A DNA stretch of 7,284 bases, from NCBI GenBank assembly GCA_018369015.1, contig JAGZDD010000187.1, positions 1 to 7,284 on the forward strand. Reading direction: 5' to 3'. The notes under the pieces are model-generated. The model had not been told where the DNA came from. It searched no databases and saw nothing but the letters and a program-made list of their open reading frames with translations. This stretch comes from Clostridiales bacterium. Lineage in GTDB: Bacteria; Bacillota; Clostridia; Lachnospirales; Lachnospiraceae. Every line of letters begins with the position of its first letter. Within the stretch, counting starts at the first letter, position 1. Shown here piece after piece: positions 1 through 6,453 of this stretch. The position numbers and the translations under genes are program-made.

Positions 1-59
1 AGGTATCTCGCATGGAAAAGAAGATACTCCAGGGGATGCGTATGAGATTGCCCGGGTGA
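1..59 (+). CDS. sigF: RNA polymerase sporulation sigma factor SigF, C-terminal end (partial)
   Basis: Only the last 18 complete codons and the stop (TGA 57-59) are in the window. The reading frame starts at base 3, and bases 1-2 end the preceding codon. The tail reads VSRMEKKILQGMRMRLPG. VSR-x-EKK-IL is the end of the sigma region 4.2 helix-turn-helix that binds the -35 element, as in SigF and SigG of spore formers (usually QVSRLEKKIL). The sequence alone could be either factor. SigF is preferred because a spoVA operon follows directly, as in Bacillus subtilis, where spoIIAA-spoIIAB-sigF adjoins spoVA. SigF is the first forespore-specific sigma factor and drives expression of sigG, which in turn drives spoVA. 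No clear terminator is seen between this stop and the downstream promoter, so read-through from the spoIIA operon is possible. Confidence 0.82.
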   Translation, partial: VSRMEKKILQGMRMRLPG

Positions 60-142
60 AAGGTCGGATGGGCTGCGGCGTTTTTTGCGTAAGTATTTTG
101 AAGGAAGAGTGTTACTTTTTAAGAAGCACGGCAAAGTTTTAT

Positions 143-172
143 GAATAAAGTTATGGATAACCAGGCATAATA
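143..172 (+). promoter_or_regulatory. Predicted sigma-G (late forespore) promoter of the spoVA operon
   Basis: GAATA at 143-147 and CATAATA at 166-172 are separated by exactly 18 nt. This fits the published B. subtilis sigma-G consensus GHATR-N18-CATWHTA at every position. The spoVA operon is a known sigma-G regulon member, so the location is as expected. A start site would fall at about 178-181, at the beginning of the repeated hairpin leader. The site is read from sequence only. Confidence 0.75.
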
Positions 173-178
173 AGGAAA

Positions 179-248
179 AACACGGCAAATAGAGGAAACC
201 CCGCAAGGGGATACCTGATGCCGTGAAAAACACGGCAAATAGAGGAAA
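179..248 (+). promoter_or_regulatory. spoVA 5' leader with alternative hairpins
   Basis: TGCCGTG (219-225) can pair with CACGGCA at 181-187 or with CACGGCA at 231-237, but not both. The first pairing encloses CCCC-GCAA-GGGG (199-210), a 4-bp stem with a GNRA tetraloop. The second gives a perfect 7-bp hairpin with an AAAAA loop. Neither stem is followed by a U-tract, so these are not intrinsic terminators. Neither covers the ribosome site AAAGGAGG at 246-253. I do not recognise a known riboswitch class. A 5'-stabilising or switching structure is inference. Confidence 0.5.
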
Positions 249-260
249 GGAGGCGCTGGG

Positions 261-401
261 ATGGACGGTGGGAGGCTGATTGTTATTCTAAAAAGCTTTC
301 TTGTGATTTTTCTGCTTTGCCTGGTGGCAGTATTGCTATGCCGGCTTTTGTTTCAGGACTTTGGGGCTGTACCCGATTATGCCGGGGCGGTGCTTGTATG
401 A
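261..401 (+). CDS. Small single-pass membrane protein (46 aa), first ORF of the spoVA operon
   Basis: The ORF is ATG 261 to TGA 399-401. It is preceded by a strong ribosome site, AAAGGAGG at 246-253, with 7-nt spacing, better than that of spoVAA. The product starts MDGGRLIVILKS and continues as one hydrophobic helix (about residues 6-30, rich in Leu, Val, Ile and Phe, with Cys20 and Cys27). A short, mostly polar tail, QDFGAVPDYAGAVLV, follows. Its TGA overlaps the spoVAA start as ATGA (398-401), the usual sign of translational coupling. I do not recognise a family. It may be a true small SpoVA-associated membrane protein or an ORF whose translation mainly delivers ribosomes to spoVAA, whose own ribosome site is poor. 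The strong ribosome site, coupling and transmembrane character argue against chance. Conservation cannot be judged from one sequence. Confidence 0.6.
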   Translation: MDGGRLIVILKSFLVIFLLCLVAVLLCRLLFQDFGAVPDYAGAVLV

Positions 402-1072
402 CAGAGGAACCAAAGATTGTGTATATCCAGCCGGAGGCAAGCTGCGAGGTGTGTGATGGGAATGTACGTATCGTAGATGTGGCTTGTGTGTACTGCAAGG
501 ATGAAGAGAAAAAGCGCCAGATTGAACAGCTTGTTTTTATGCATATCGACATAGATTCTAAAAAGAAATATGTGGTTTCGTCTATGGCACTTATCGCCTG
601 TATCGACCGGGAGGCCGGGGCACAGGTGGTGATCCAAAACGTTGGGGAAAAGGAATTTGTTATTTCTGCCGCAGCAAAAACGCAGACAAAAACAGCCATT
701 TGGGGAAAAGCCGCACTTGTGACGCTGATTACATTTTTCGGGAGTATTTTTGCAATTATGACCTATAATGAAGATGTGGATGTGACCGGGGTTTTTGATA
801 AGCTTTACGGGATTGTCATGGGCAGGGCGCGTACCTCACCGGGACTTTTAGAAGCTGCTTATGCTGTGGGGGTAGGCGCCGGAGTTATTATATTTTTTAA
901 TCATTTTGGAAAGCAAAAGCTCACGAAGGAACCAACGCCCATGGAGATTGAAATGGAAAAATATGAGGCGGATATTACGGAAACTCTCATTAAAGAGGCA
1001 TCAAGAAAGGGCGAGGTTATTGACGGAGAAAAATATAAGCGCTCAAAAGATTGGCCGGAGGAAAAAACATGA
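398..1072 (+). CDS. spoVAA: Stage V sporulation protein AA (SpoVAA)
   Basis: The product is 224 aa, close to the roughly 206 aa of the B. subtilis protein. The chosen start (MTEEPKIVYIQPEA) aligns with the family N-terminus. An in-frame ATG at 317 would add 27 residues lacking family character and lie inside the 46-aa ORF. Residues 1-95 form a soluble, strand-rich N-terminal domain (IVYIQPEAS, VRIVDVACVYC). They are followed by membrane segments at about 102-121 and 149-168 and a charged C-terminal tail with KYEADITETLIKE. SpoVAA is part of the inner spore membrane SpoVA complex needed for Ca-dipicolinate uptake and release. Its precise role is less clear than that of SpoVAC or SpoVAD. The ribosome site is weak (GGGGCGG 384-390), so translation probably depends on the overlapping upstream ORF. 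The stop overlaps the spoVAB start (ATGA). Confidence 0.88.
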   Translation: MTEEPKIVYIQPEASCEVCDGNVRIVDVACVYCKDEEKKRQIEQLVFMHIDIDSKKKYVVSSMALIACIDREAGAQVVIQNVGEKEFVISAAAKTQTKTAIWGKAALVTLITFFGSIFAIMTYNEDVDVTGVFDKLYGIVMGRARTSPGLLEAAYAVGVGAGVIIFFNHFGKQKLTKEPTPMEIEMEKYEADITETLIKEASRKGEVIDGEKYKRSKDWPEEKT

Positions 1073-1482
1073 CTGTTTGGGAAATGGGATGGCAGATTTT
1101 TTTAGGACTTTGCGCCGGCACCGTTGTGGCTGCCGGCCTATTTACGTTTATTTCTACCCTGGGAATTGTGACAAGGCTATCTCAGGTAACGCGGACCGCA
1201 GGTTTTATACATTGGTATGAGAACAGCTTTATTGCCGGGGGAATTATTGGAAATCTTTTATGGATTTACAGGCCGCAAGTCCTTTTTGGAGGTACCGGCC
1301 TTTTATTTTTGGGGCTGTTTGGAGGAATTTTTACAGGGTGCCTGATTGGGGCTATCGCAGAAATTTTAAATGCATTCCCGATTTTTTTCAGACGTCTGGA
1401 TTTAAAATCTGGTACAGCCCTTGTTGTTGCCGCTTTGGCTGTGGGAAAGCTGCTGGGCGTTGTCTTTCAATATTTTTTGTAA
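1069..1482 (+). CDS. spoVAB: Stage V sporulation protein AB (SpoVAB)
   Basis: The product is a 137-aa, very hydrophobic protein, close to the roughly 141 aa of B. subtilis SpoVAB. The start is ATG 1069, after GGAGG at 1057-1061 (7-nt spacing) and overlapping the spoVAA stop as ATGA. A TTG at 1051 is in frame but lies upstream of that ribosome site and is not favoured. Predicted membrane segments are at about residues 9-33, 52-66, 75-97 and 114-134. The glycine-rich stretch GLLFLGLFGGIFTGCLIGAIAE (about 77-98) and the N-terminal GLCAGTVVAAGLFTF are family-like. Identification rests on hydrophobic profile, length and position between spoVAA and spoVAC. Within the forespore inner membrane it is thought to act with SpoVAA in the dipicolinate-channel assembly. 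Confidence 0.85.
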   Translation: MTVWEMGWQIFLGLCAGTVVAAGLFTFISTLGIVTRLSQVTRTAGFIHWYENSFIAGGIIGNLLWIYRPQVLFGGTGLLFLGLFGGIFTGCLIGAIAEILNAFPIFFRRLDLKSGTALVVAALAVGKLLGVVFQYFL

Positions 1483-1655
1483 TGTTGGAGATGCAGCGGT
1501 TGATCGAACTGAACTGCTGTATGTAACGATGGAAAAACGTTTCAGTAGCCTTTGGCGTGCTGTTTAAGCTGCCAAAAGGCCTGCATAAAACAGGAAGAAT
1601 GGGCGCATACTGTTTATAAATCCCGGATGAACGGGGAAAAAGGAGTATGTATTGT
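1483..1655 (+). other. Structured gap between spoVAB and spoVAC
   Basis: These 173 nt hold no convincing gene. Hairpins visible are CAGCGGTT/AACTGCTG (1494-1501 with 1512-1519, one G-U), GCCTTTGGC against GCCAAAAGGC (1548-1556 with 1571-1580, one bulge), CCTG/CAGG (1580-1583 with 1591-1594) and CCCG/CGGG just upstream of the spoVAC ribosome site. None has a following U-tract, so transcription probably continues. I found no sigma-G-like promoter here. The gap contrasts with the tight overlaps elsewhere in the operon. Confidence 0.5.
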
Positions 1656-2102
1656 ATGAACGCAAAAAAATATAATGAATATGTGGAGCAGGTTACCCCA
1701 AAGCACAGTTGTTTTCTTAATACCTGCAAAGCGTTTGTGTTTGGCGGTATTGTCTGTGTGCTGGGGCAGGGGCTGACTAATGCTTTTTTGCAGACGGGAA
1801 TGGCGATGACAATGGCCTCAGCTTACACAACGCTGTGTCTGATTGCGGCCAGTGTTGTTTTAACGGGTTTTAATTTAGTCGTTCCTATTGTAAAATTTGC
1901 CGGAGCAGGGTACCTTGTTCCAATTACAGGCTTTGCCAACTCGGTTGCCTCCTGCGCCATTGAGTACCGTCAGGAAGGTCTTGTGTTTGGCGTAGGCTGC
2001 AAAATATTTAATATTGCCGGGCCTGTGATTTTATATGGCATTGTTACCTCAGGTCTTTTTGGCGCTTTATATTTTATTCTGGCAGAAATCAGTATCGTAT
2101 AG
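1656..2102 (+). CDS. spoVAC: Stage V sporulation protein AC (SpoVAC), mechanosensitive dipicolinate channel
   Basis: The product is 148 aa, against about 150 in B. subtilis. The start at 1656 (MNAKKYNEYVEQVTPKHS) is chosen over ATG 1647 because AGGAG at 1641-1645 lies 10 nt before 1656 but only 1 nt before 1647. The KKYNEYVEQVTPK lead-in followed by a membrane segment is typical of the family. Hydrophobic segments lie at about 22-45, 52-75, 82-102 and 115-143. Family-like motifs are AFVFGGIVCVLGQ (26-38), FAGAGYLVPITGFANSV (81-97) and EGLVFGVGCKIFNIAGPVI (107-125). In B. subtilis SpoVAC behaves as a mechanosensitive channel in the inner spore membrane that passes dipicolinic acid. The spoVAD ribosome site overlaps its stop. 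Confidence 0.95.
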   Translation: MNAKKYNEYVEQVTPKHSCFLNTCKAFVFGGIVCVLGQGLTNAFLQTGMAMTMASAYTTLCLIAASVVLTGFNLVVPIVKFAGAGYLVPITGFANSVASCAIEYRQEGLVFGVGCKIFNIAGPVILYGIVTSGLFGALYFILAEISIV

Positions 2103-2114
2103 GAGGCGGTTTCA

Positions 2115-3164
2115 ATGAAAAGAAAGGGAATGGCAACGATCGAATTTGAAAATCCTCCGGTGATATGCAACCACGCCTGTGTTGTAGGGCCAAAGGAAGG
2201 AGAAGGACCGCTTGGAAAGCATTTTGATCTGGTACAGGCGGATCCTATGATGGGTAAAAAAACATGGGAGGAAGCGGAGAGTGCTCTGCAGGCTGCGGCT
2301 GTGTCCAAAGTTTTAGAAAAAGCCCTGGTTGGAGCCAGTGATATTGACTATTTTTTTGCCGGGGATCTTCTCGGGCAGAGTATTGCCAGCAGCTTTGGTC
2401 TAATGGATTTTCACCGGCCGGTCTTTGGGCTTTACGGAGCCTGCTCAACCATCGGGGAGGCATTGACCTTGGCAGGTTTATGCATTGACGGCGGTTTTGC
2501 CGGGAAAACGGTGGCAGTAACCTCCAGCCATTTTGCCAGCGCGGAGCGGCAGTTTAGGTTCCCGCTGGAATATGGCAACCAGAGACCTTTGTCAGCGACA
2601 TGGACAGTCACCGGGAGCGGAGCTTTTCTTATCGCCCGTGAAGGCTGCGGCGCCAGTCAGAAGGTTCGGGAGCAAATGAAGCACTGTCCGCGGATAACGC
2701 AGGTAACTCCCGGGCGGATTGTAGATATGGGCGTCCGGGATTCTATGAATATGGGGGCGTGTATGGCCCCGGCAGCCTGTGATACGATAGAAAATCATTT
2801 CCGGGATACAAAGACCTCTCCCAACGATTATGACGCAGTCATTACCGGGGATCTGGGCTATGTCGGCCATGATATTTTGCTTGAGCTGATGGGGAAAAAA
2901 GGCTTTGATCTTCGCAGCAGGCATATTGACTGCGGCATGGAAATTTTTGACCGGGAAGCTCAGGATACCCATTCCGGAGGAAGCGGATGTGCCTGCAGCG
3001 CCGTTGTGCTGTCGTCCTGGATTTTGCCGAAGCTGGCCTTAGGAGAGTGGAAAAAGGTTCTGTTTGTGCCTACGGGAGCGCTGCTGTCGCCCATTAGCTT
3101 TAATGAGGGAAAAAGTGTTCCGGGAATCGCCCATGGTGTTGTCATTACTGCACCGGGAGTGTGA
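2115..3164 (+). CDS. spoVAD: Stage V sporulation protein AD (SpoVAD), dipicolinate-binding thiolase-fold protein
   Basis: The product is 349 aa, full length compared with about 338 in B. subtilis. The start is ATG 2115 with GGAGG at 2102-2106 overlapping the spoVAC stop. It has the thiolase/FabH-like fold described for SpoVAD, without the condensing-enzyme chemistry. Recognisable blocks are VFGLYGACSTIGEAL (103-116), SSHFASAERQFRFPLEYGNQ (137-156), GDLGYVGHDIL (245-255), DTHSGGSGCACSAVV (284-298) and PTGALLSP with FNEGKSVPGIAH near the C-terminus. SpoVAD sits on the outer face of the inner spore membrane and binds dipicolinic acid, probably delivering it to the SpoVAC/SpoVAE membrane subunits. 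It is the last gene of the operon here. spoVAE, its usual neighbour, does not follow, and only repeats and a terminator separate it from a convergent operon. Confidence 0.96.
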   Translation: MKRKGMATIEFENPPVICNHACVVGPKEGEGPLGKHFDLVQADPMMGKKTWEEAESALQAAAVSKVLEKALVGASDIDYFFAGDLLGQSIASSFGLMDFHRPVFGLYGACSTIGEALTLAGLCIDGGFAGKTVAVTSSHFASAERQFRFPLEYGNQRPLSATWTVTGSGAFLIAREGCGASQKVREQMKHCPRITQVTPGRIVDMGVRDSMNMGACMAPAACDTIENHFRDTKTSPNDYDAVITGDLGYVGHDILLELMGKKGFDLRSRHIDCGMEIFDREAQDTHSGGSGCACSAVVLSSWILPKLALGEWKKVLFVPTGALLSPISFNEGKSVPGIAHGVVITAPGV

Positions 3165-3174
3165 ATTTTATATA

Positions 3175-3221
3175 ATAATAAGAAAGAATCCTGCTTTGCA
3201 GGATTCTCCGCCTGCGGCGGG
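3175..3221 (-). repeat. Palindromic intergenic repeat, copy 1
   Basis: This copy lies 11 nt after spoVAD. It holds a perfect 10-bp hairpin, AGAATCCTGC/GCAGGATTCT (3185-3194 with 3198-3207, TTT loop), then CCGCC-TGC-GGCGG (3208-3220). Its reverse complement matches 6557-6603 at roughly 39 of 47 positions. It has no U-tract, so it is not a simple terminator. A related GCCGC-GCAA-GCGGC hairpin follows at 3221-3234. It looks like a dispersed palindromic element of the genome. Confidence 0.7.
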
Positions 3222-3272
3222 CCGCGCAAGCGGCATCTTCCATTCCGCCGCAGTGCGATCCAAAGCGGAGCG

Positions 3273-3312
3273 TTTTTATTTCATAGGAAAGCACTTTTCT
3301 ATGAAATAAAAA
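3273..3312. repeat. AT-rich 19-bp palindrome
   Basis: TTTTTATTTCATAGGAAAG (3273-3291) is complementary to 3294-3312 over 19 bp with one G-U pair and a CA centre. On the + strand it is followed by A residues, so it is not a forward intrinsic terminator. Its left part supplies the T-rich stretch used by the adjacent terminator on the - strand. Confidence 0.75.
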
Positions 3313-3374
3313 AGAGCCAGTCCTTAAGAGCGGGGCTTGTCGGTCTGACAAGTATTCTTAAGGGCTGGCTCTTT
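3311..3374. terminator. Bidirectional intrinsic terminator between spoVAD and the acetylation operon
   Basis: Outer stem 3311-3329 pairs with 3356-3374 over 19 bp with one G-U (AAAGAGCCAG... with ...CTGGCTCTTT). An inner CTTGTC/GACAAG hairpin lies at 3336-3341 with 3347-3352. On the + strand the stem ends CTCTTT and continues GATTTT. On the - strand it ends CTCTTT and continues TTTATTTC, a good U-tract. It sits 32 nt after the stop of the - strand DHHW gene and about 145 nt after spoVAD, so it can serve both convergent operons. Confidence 0.85.
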
Positions 3375-3406
3375 GATTTTAGAACAACGCGGCAGCAATA
3401 CCGCTT

Positions 3407-4831
3407 TTAATTAAACATATCGCTCATAAGCTTAACCTGGTTTGGATTTGTCATAGCGTCTGCGTTATTTAAAAAGATAACATCGGATACATTATTTTTT
3501 GTAACAAGCTGATAAATACTATTATTATAGTCAGGATATTTGTAAAAATAACGGTAATCCACAATGTAAACATGCTGATAATGATCCACAAGAAATGGGA
3601 TAAATGCATTTCCGTAAGATTCCTTAATGACAACGCAGGAGGAACCATCAGAAAGCGCAGGATTATCAATCTGGGCATACATCTGATCAGCAGCGGCAAA
3701 GGCGCTGTACTTTGCCCCGGTGTCATAGTCAGACACATCGTAAACAACCCGCCAGTCTACACGCTGGAGATTACTGTCAATAAAGAACATATCATTGGTG
3801 CTTTTGGGAATATATCCAATGACGGTATCTGGGTTTTCCTTTAATGAAGCGACCTGATTACTGCTGGCGTAGAAAGAACCTACAAAGTTGGGATATTCCA
3901 CCTTCTGGTAATCATCGATGGGGGTAGGGGTTATCCCTTTGGCCTTACAAAATTGTTCATAAGCATAGTAAGCGCCCAGAGCCGTCCAATGATGATCTGT
4001 GCGGAAATAAATGTACTCACTGTTATGGTTCTTTAAAGTGTCAAAAACCTCTACGGTTTTAACCTTTTCATTCATCTTATTAACATTAGAGGTAATGTAA
4101 TTAATGGCTTCCTTCTGATCGCTGGAATTAATTTTTTTCTGGGCATTTTCATCCAGACAGATTCCCACGCTTGTAGGAACAAGAATGTCATAGACATTAG
4201 CAACACCGTCAAGGCGTTTCTGTGCCTTATCCATCATATTAATGTAGGCGTTGGCGCCGTCCAGATTGAAATAATAAATACCAAAGGCAGTATCACCGGC
4301 CACATAGACATCCCCGGACATTTCAGGAACCGTATGGATGGCGCCGTCCTCATAGGTTTCCTCAGCTGAATCTGACTGAGCAGCCGAATCTGTTTGCGCC
4401 TGGCTATTGCTTTCGTCTGACTGGCTTTGGGGTTTTGTATCTGTTTGGGCTTGCGTGGAGGGAACCATCATACCTCCTTCAGGAATTTCGTCTCTGGTTT
4501 TATTGGAATTGTGAATAATTTGTTCACCCTGAATCCCGTAAAGGTTCTGAAAGCCGGAATTGGCGGCTAATAAGGCCTCGCGGAAAGGAAAGGTATCGGA
4601 ATACCATGTGGATATGCCGTTCAGGTAATCTCCGTTCCAAAAGGCTGCAAGGCTGAATTTTGGAAAAGCTGTCAGCGTGCGTTTTTCAATCGTTGAGGTT
4701 TTGGGGCGGAGGGGAAGGAGCAGGCCAATAATAGCGATTAAAAATAAGATGCCAAAAAAGACCCGTTTTTTTAAATATAAGTAAGTTTTGTGAATCTTTT
4801 TACGTTTTTGAGGTGTTTGGGGTTTCCTCAT
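3407..4831 (-). CDS. DHHW-family (AlgJ/AlgX-like) membrane-anchored SGNH-type protein, probable polysaccharide O-acetylation partner
   Basis: The product is 474 aa. A basic N-terminus (about 1-22) precedes one membrane helix (about 23-40), placing the rest outside the cell. FPKFS (56-60) and WYSDTFPFRE (76-85) form the N-terminal signature of the AlgX/AlgJ SGNH-like group. RTDHHWTALGAYYAYEQF (277-294) contains the name-giving DHHW. D279 and H281 fit the DxH catalytic pair, and S405 in KESYGNAFIPFL (403-414) fits the nucleophile. VDYRYF (424-429) follows. By analogy with AlgJ/AlgX it would transfer or handle acetyl groups on an exported polymer. A Gln/Ser/Asp-rich low-complexity segment (about 124-158) interrupts the domain and looks like a flexible insertion. 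It lies 108 nt downstream of the MBOAT gene on the same strand. The start at 4831 has only a weak ribosome site (GATGGTGAT). Substrate and catalytic activity are inferred. Confidence 0.88.
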   Translation of the reverse strand: MRKPQTPQKRKKIHKTYLYLKKRVFFGILFLIAIIGLLLPLRPKTSTIEKRTLTAFPKFSLAAFWNGDYLNGISTWYSDTFPFREALLAANSGFQNLYGIQGEQIIHNSNKTRDEIPEGGMMVPSTQAQTDTKPQSQSDESNSQAQTDSAAQSDSAEETYEDGAIHTVPEMSGDVYVAGDTAFGIYYFNLDGANAYINMMDKAQKRLDGVANVYDILVPTSVGICLDENAQKKINSSDQKEAINYITSNVNKMNEKVKTVEVFDTLKNHNSEYIYFRTDHHWTALGAYYAYEQFCKAKGITPTPIDDYQKVEYPNFVGSFYASSNQVASLKENPDTVIGYIPKSTNDMFFIDSNLQRVDWRVVYDVSDYDTGAKYSAFAAADQMYAQIDNPALSDGSSCVVIKESYGNAFIPFLVDHYQHVYIVDYRYFYKYPDYNNSIYQLVTKNNVSDVIFLNNADAMTNPNQVKLMSDMFN

Positions 4832-4939
4832 GTTATATCACCATCTTTCTTGTGGGCGGCAAAAGCCTTTTTGTCCGCCCGATTTCATAAAAGCAATTTT
4901 TTAGCTGTTCTGGAGTATGTTTAAAAACTCAAACATACG
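4832..4939 (-). other. Intergenic hairpins within the acetylation operon
   Basis: Two hairpins lie between the MBOAT stop and the DHHW start. GTATGTTT/AAACATAC (4915-4922 with 4931-4938, 8-nt loop) lies directly after the MBOAT stop codon. GGGCGGCAAAA pairs with TTTTG-T-CCGCCC (4854-4864 with 4869-4880, one bulged T), ending about 22 nt before the DHHW start. Neither is followed on the - strand by a proper U-tract. They may set relative expression of the two genes by mRNA processing or protection, which is inference. Confidence 0.5.
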
Positions 4940-6370
4940 TTAGAATTGGAAGTAAAGGAATGGATTATAGCTATTTCCAACGAGGGCCATTGTGGAAAGA
5001 AGCAATAAAACGACCGGAACAATGATTTCATAGGCATATACCGGATAAGGAATTGCCTTCCGGCTTTTAAACCACTGAATGATTTTTTGACGGATCGTTT
5101 TTAATAATGGCGTTACGGCAATAATAGCGAAAATGAGGAAAAAGACGTTATTTTTAAACATAAGTCCAACCTGCATATCGGAGAAGCTATTGCCATTTAA
5201 ACCAAACATTCCCTTTAATACAATGCCAAGTCCGGAAAGATCTTCAAATTTAAAAAGGATCCAGCCGAAATATATGACAACAAGGGCATAAATATGACTA
5301 ATAAAGCCAGGGAGTCTGGCAAATTTCTTTAACAGGAAGTTTTTCTCAAGGACGAGGAAGATAAAGAAATACAGCCCCCATAAAATGTAATTCCAGCTTG
5401 CGCCATGCCACATACCTGTTAAGAACCAGACAATAAGCAGGTTAATGATAGTGCGGGCAGGTCCTTTCCGGTTACCTCCTAATGGGATATAAACATAATC
5501 CCTGAAAAAGGTGCTTAAGGATATGTGCCAGCGGCGCCAAAATTCAGTGATTGAGTTGGCGATATAGGGATAGTTAAAGTTTTCCTTATAATGAAAGCCA
5601 ATCATAAGCCCCATACCGATAGCCATATCGGAATAAGCGGAAAAGTCCAGATAAATCTGAAGCATAAAGCAAAGCACCCCAAGCCATAATCCAAGAGCCG
5701 AAACGCTGGATAGTGCTTTCAAATCATCTGTAATTAAAAAAGTATCCGCGATAACCGCACAGCCATTGGCAAGTATTGCCTTTTTGGCAAGTCCAATACA
5801 AAAGCGTTTTATTCCGCGGTCAATCTCATTGATTTTTGGCCTTCTATGTAAAATATCTTCCTGTACGTCCTGATAACGCACGATAGGGCCGGCAATACAC
5901 TGGTGAAAAAGACTGGCGTACAAAAGCAGGAGCCAGAATTTCTTTTGCGGCAGTACATCACCCCGATAAACATCCACAACGTAGGAAAGAAGCTGGAAGG
6001 TATAAAAGGAAATACCGATCGGCAATGCAATCTGTGGAATCACCTCCGGAAAACCTGTAATGGATTGGATATTGCCAAGAATAAAGCCGGTATACTTAAA
6101 TATGCCCAGCAATCCCAACTGCAAAATACAGTCTGCAATGAGCAGTGCTTTTTTATGGTCATGGTAGCGGGAAATTGCCAGAGCCATGATCCAGCTAATA
6201 AATGTCATACCGACAAGAAGGAATAAATACTTAGGCCCTCCCCAGGAATAGAAGATCAGGGAAAACACGAGCATTATTATATTCTTTGTCGTTATTTTGT
6301 GCGCTCTTGAATAGATAAATAAATTAAGCGCCAGAAATAAGTAAACAAACAACAAACTTGAAAATACCAT
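4940..6370 (-). CDS. MBOAT-family membrane O-acyltransferase, AlgI-like
   Basis: The product is 476 aa, normal for the AlgI/DltB-type MBOAT family, with about ten or more hydrophobic segments. Diagnostic blocks are PIGISFYTFQLLSYVVDVYRG (117-137), IAGPIVRYQD (159-168), DFSAYSDMAIGMGLMIGF (242-259), NFNYPY (264-269), ITEFWRRWHISLSTFFRDYV (274-293), IPLGGNRKG (295-303) and TGMWHGASWNYILWG (318-332). H282 and the invariant MBOAT histidine H322 are present, so it looks catalytically intact. It would pass acetyl groups from a cytoplasmic donor across the membrane to the partner protein encoded just downstream. The start at 6370 is supported by AGGAG on the - strand (plus-strand 6378-6382) with 7-nt spacing. 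It appears to be the first gene of a two-gene operon. Alginate itself is unlikely in a clostridial host. A cellulose-like exopolysaccharide or a wall polymer is more plausible, but the substrate is unknown. Confidence 0.93.
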   Translation of the reverse strand: MVFSSLLFVYLFLALNLFIYSRAHKITTKNIIMLVFSLIFYSWGGPKYLFLLVGMTFISWIMALAISRYHDHKKALLIADCILQLGLLGIFKYTGFILGNIQSITGFPEVIPQIALPIGISFYTFQLLSYVVDVYRGDVLPQKKFWLLLLYASLFHQCIAGPIVRYQDVQEDILHRRPKINEIDRGIKRFCIGLAKKAILANGCAVIADTFLITDDLKALSSVSALGLWLGVLCFMLQIYLDFSAYSDMAIGMGLMIGFHYKENFNYPYIANSITEFWRRWHISLSTFFRDYVYIPLGGNRKGPARTIINLLIVWFLTGMWHGASWNYILWGLYFFIFLVLEKNFLLKKFARLPGFISHIYALVVIYFGWILFKFEDLSGLGIVLKGMFGLNGNSFSDMQVGLMFKNNVFFLIFAIIAVTPLLKTIRQKIIQWFKSRKAIPYPVYAYEIIVPVVLLLLSTMALVGNSYNPFLYFQF

Positions 6371-6453
6371 AATATCGCTCCTAAATGTAATTTATAGTAA
6401 CGGTTTAATTATGCCTCTGATAAGGGCGCGGCAGCTACTATTTTATTTTTGAT

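Larger units (their letters stand above)
127..248 (+). repeat. Direct repeats with CACGGCAAA core flanking the spoVA promoter
   Basis: A 24-nt sequence (GAAAAA, then CACGGCAAAT, then AGAGGAAA) occurs identically at 175-198 and 225-248, offset by 50 nt. A 9-nt core, CACGGCAAA, occurs a third time at 127-135, just upstream of the -35 element and 54 nt before the core at 181. The inverse TGCCGTG lies at 219-225. The second full copy runs into the ribosome site of the small ORF at 261. The pattern could be a partial tandem duplication of 50 bp or a small palindromic insertion that duplicated its flanks. Confidence 0.8.

Noticed and set aside
181..260. Known riboswitch (for example c-di-GMP or preQ1) in the spoVA leader
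   Set aside because: The conserved cores of those classes are not present. Only repeat-based stems are seen.
1141..1155. 15-nt match between spoVAB (TTTACGTTTATTTCT) and 7121-7135
   Set aside because: It is a short AT-rich identity inside coding sequence with no extension on either side, so probably chance.
1482..1526. 14-codon ORF starting in a TAATG overlap with the spoVAB stop (MLEMQRLIELNCCM)
   Set aside because: It has no ribosome site and is very short and featureless. The overlap alone is weak evidence.
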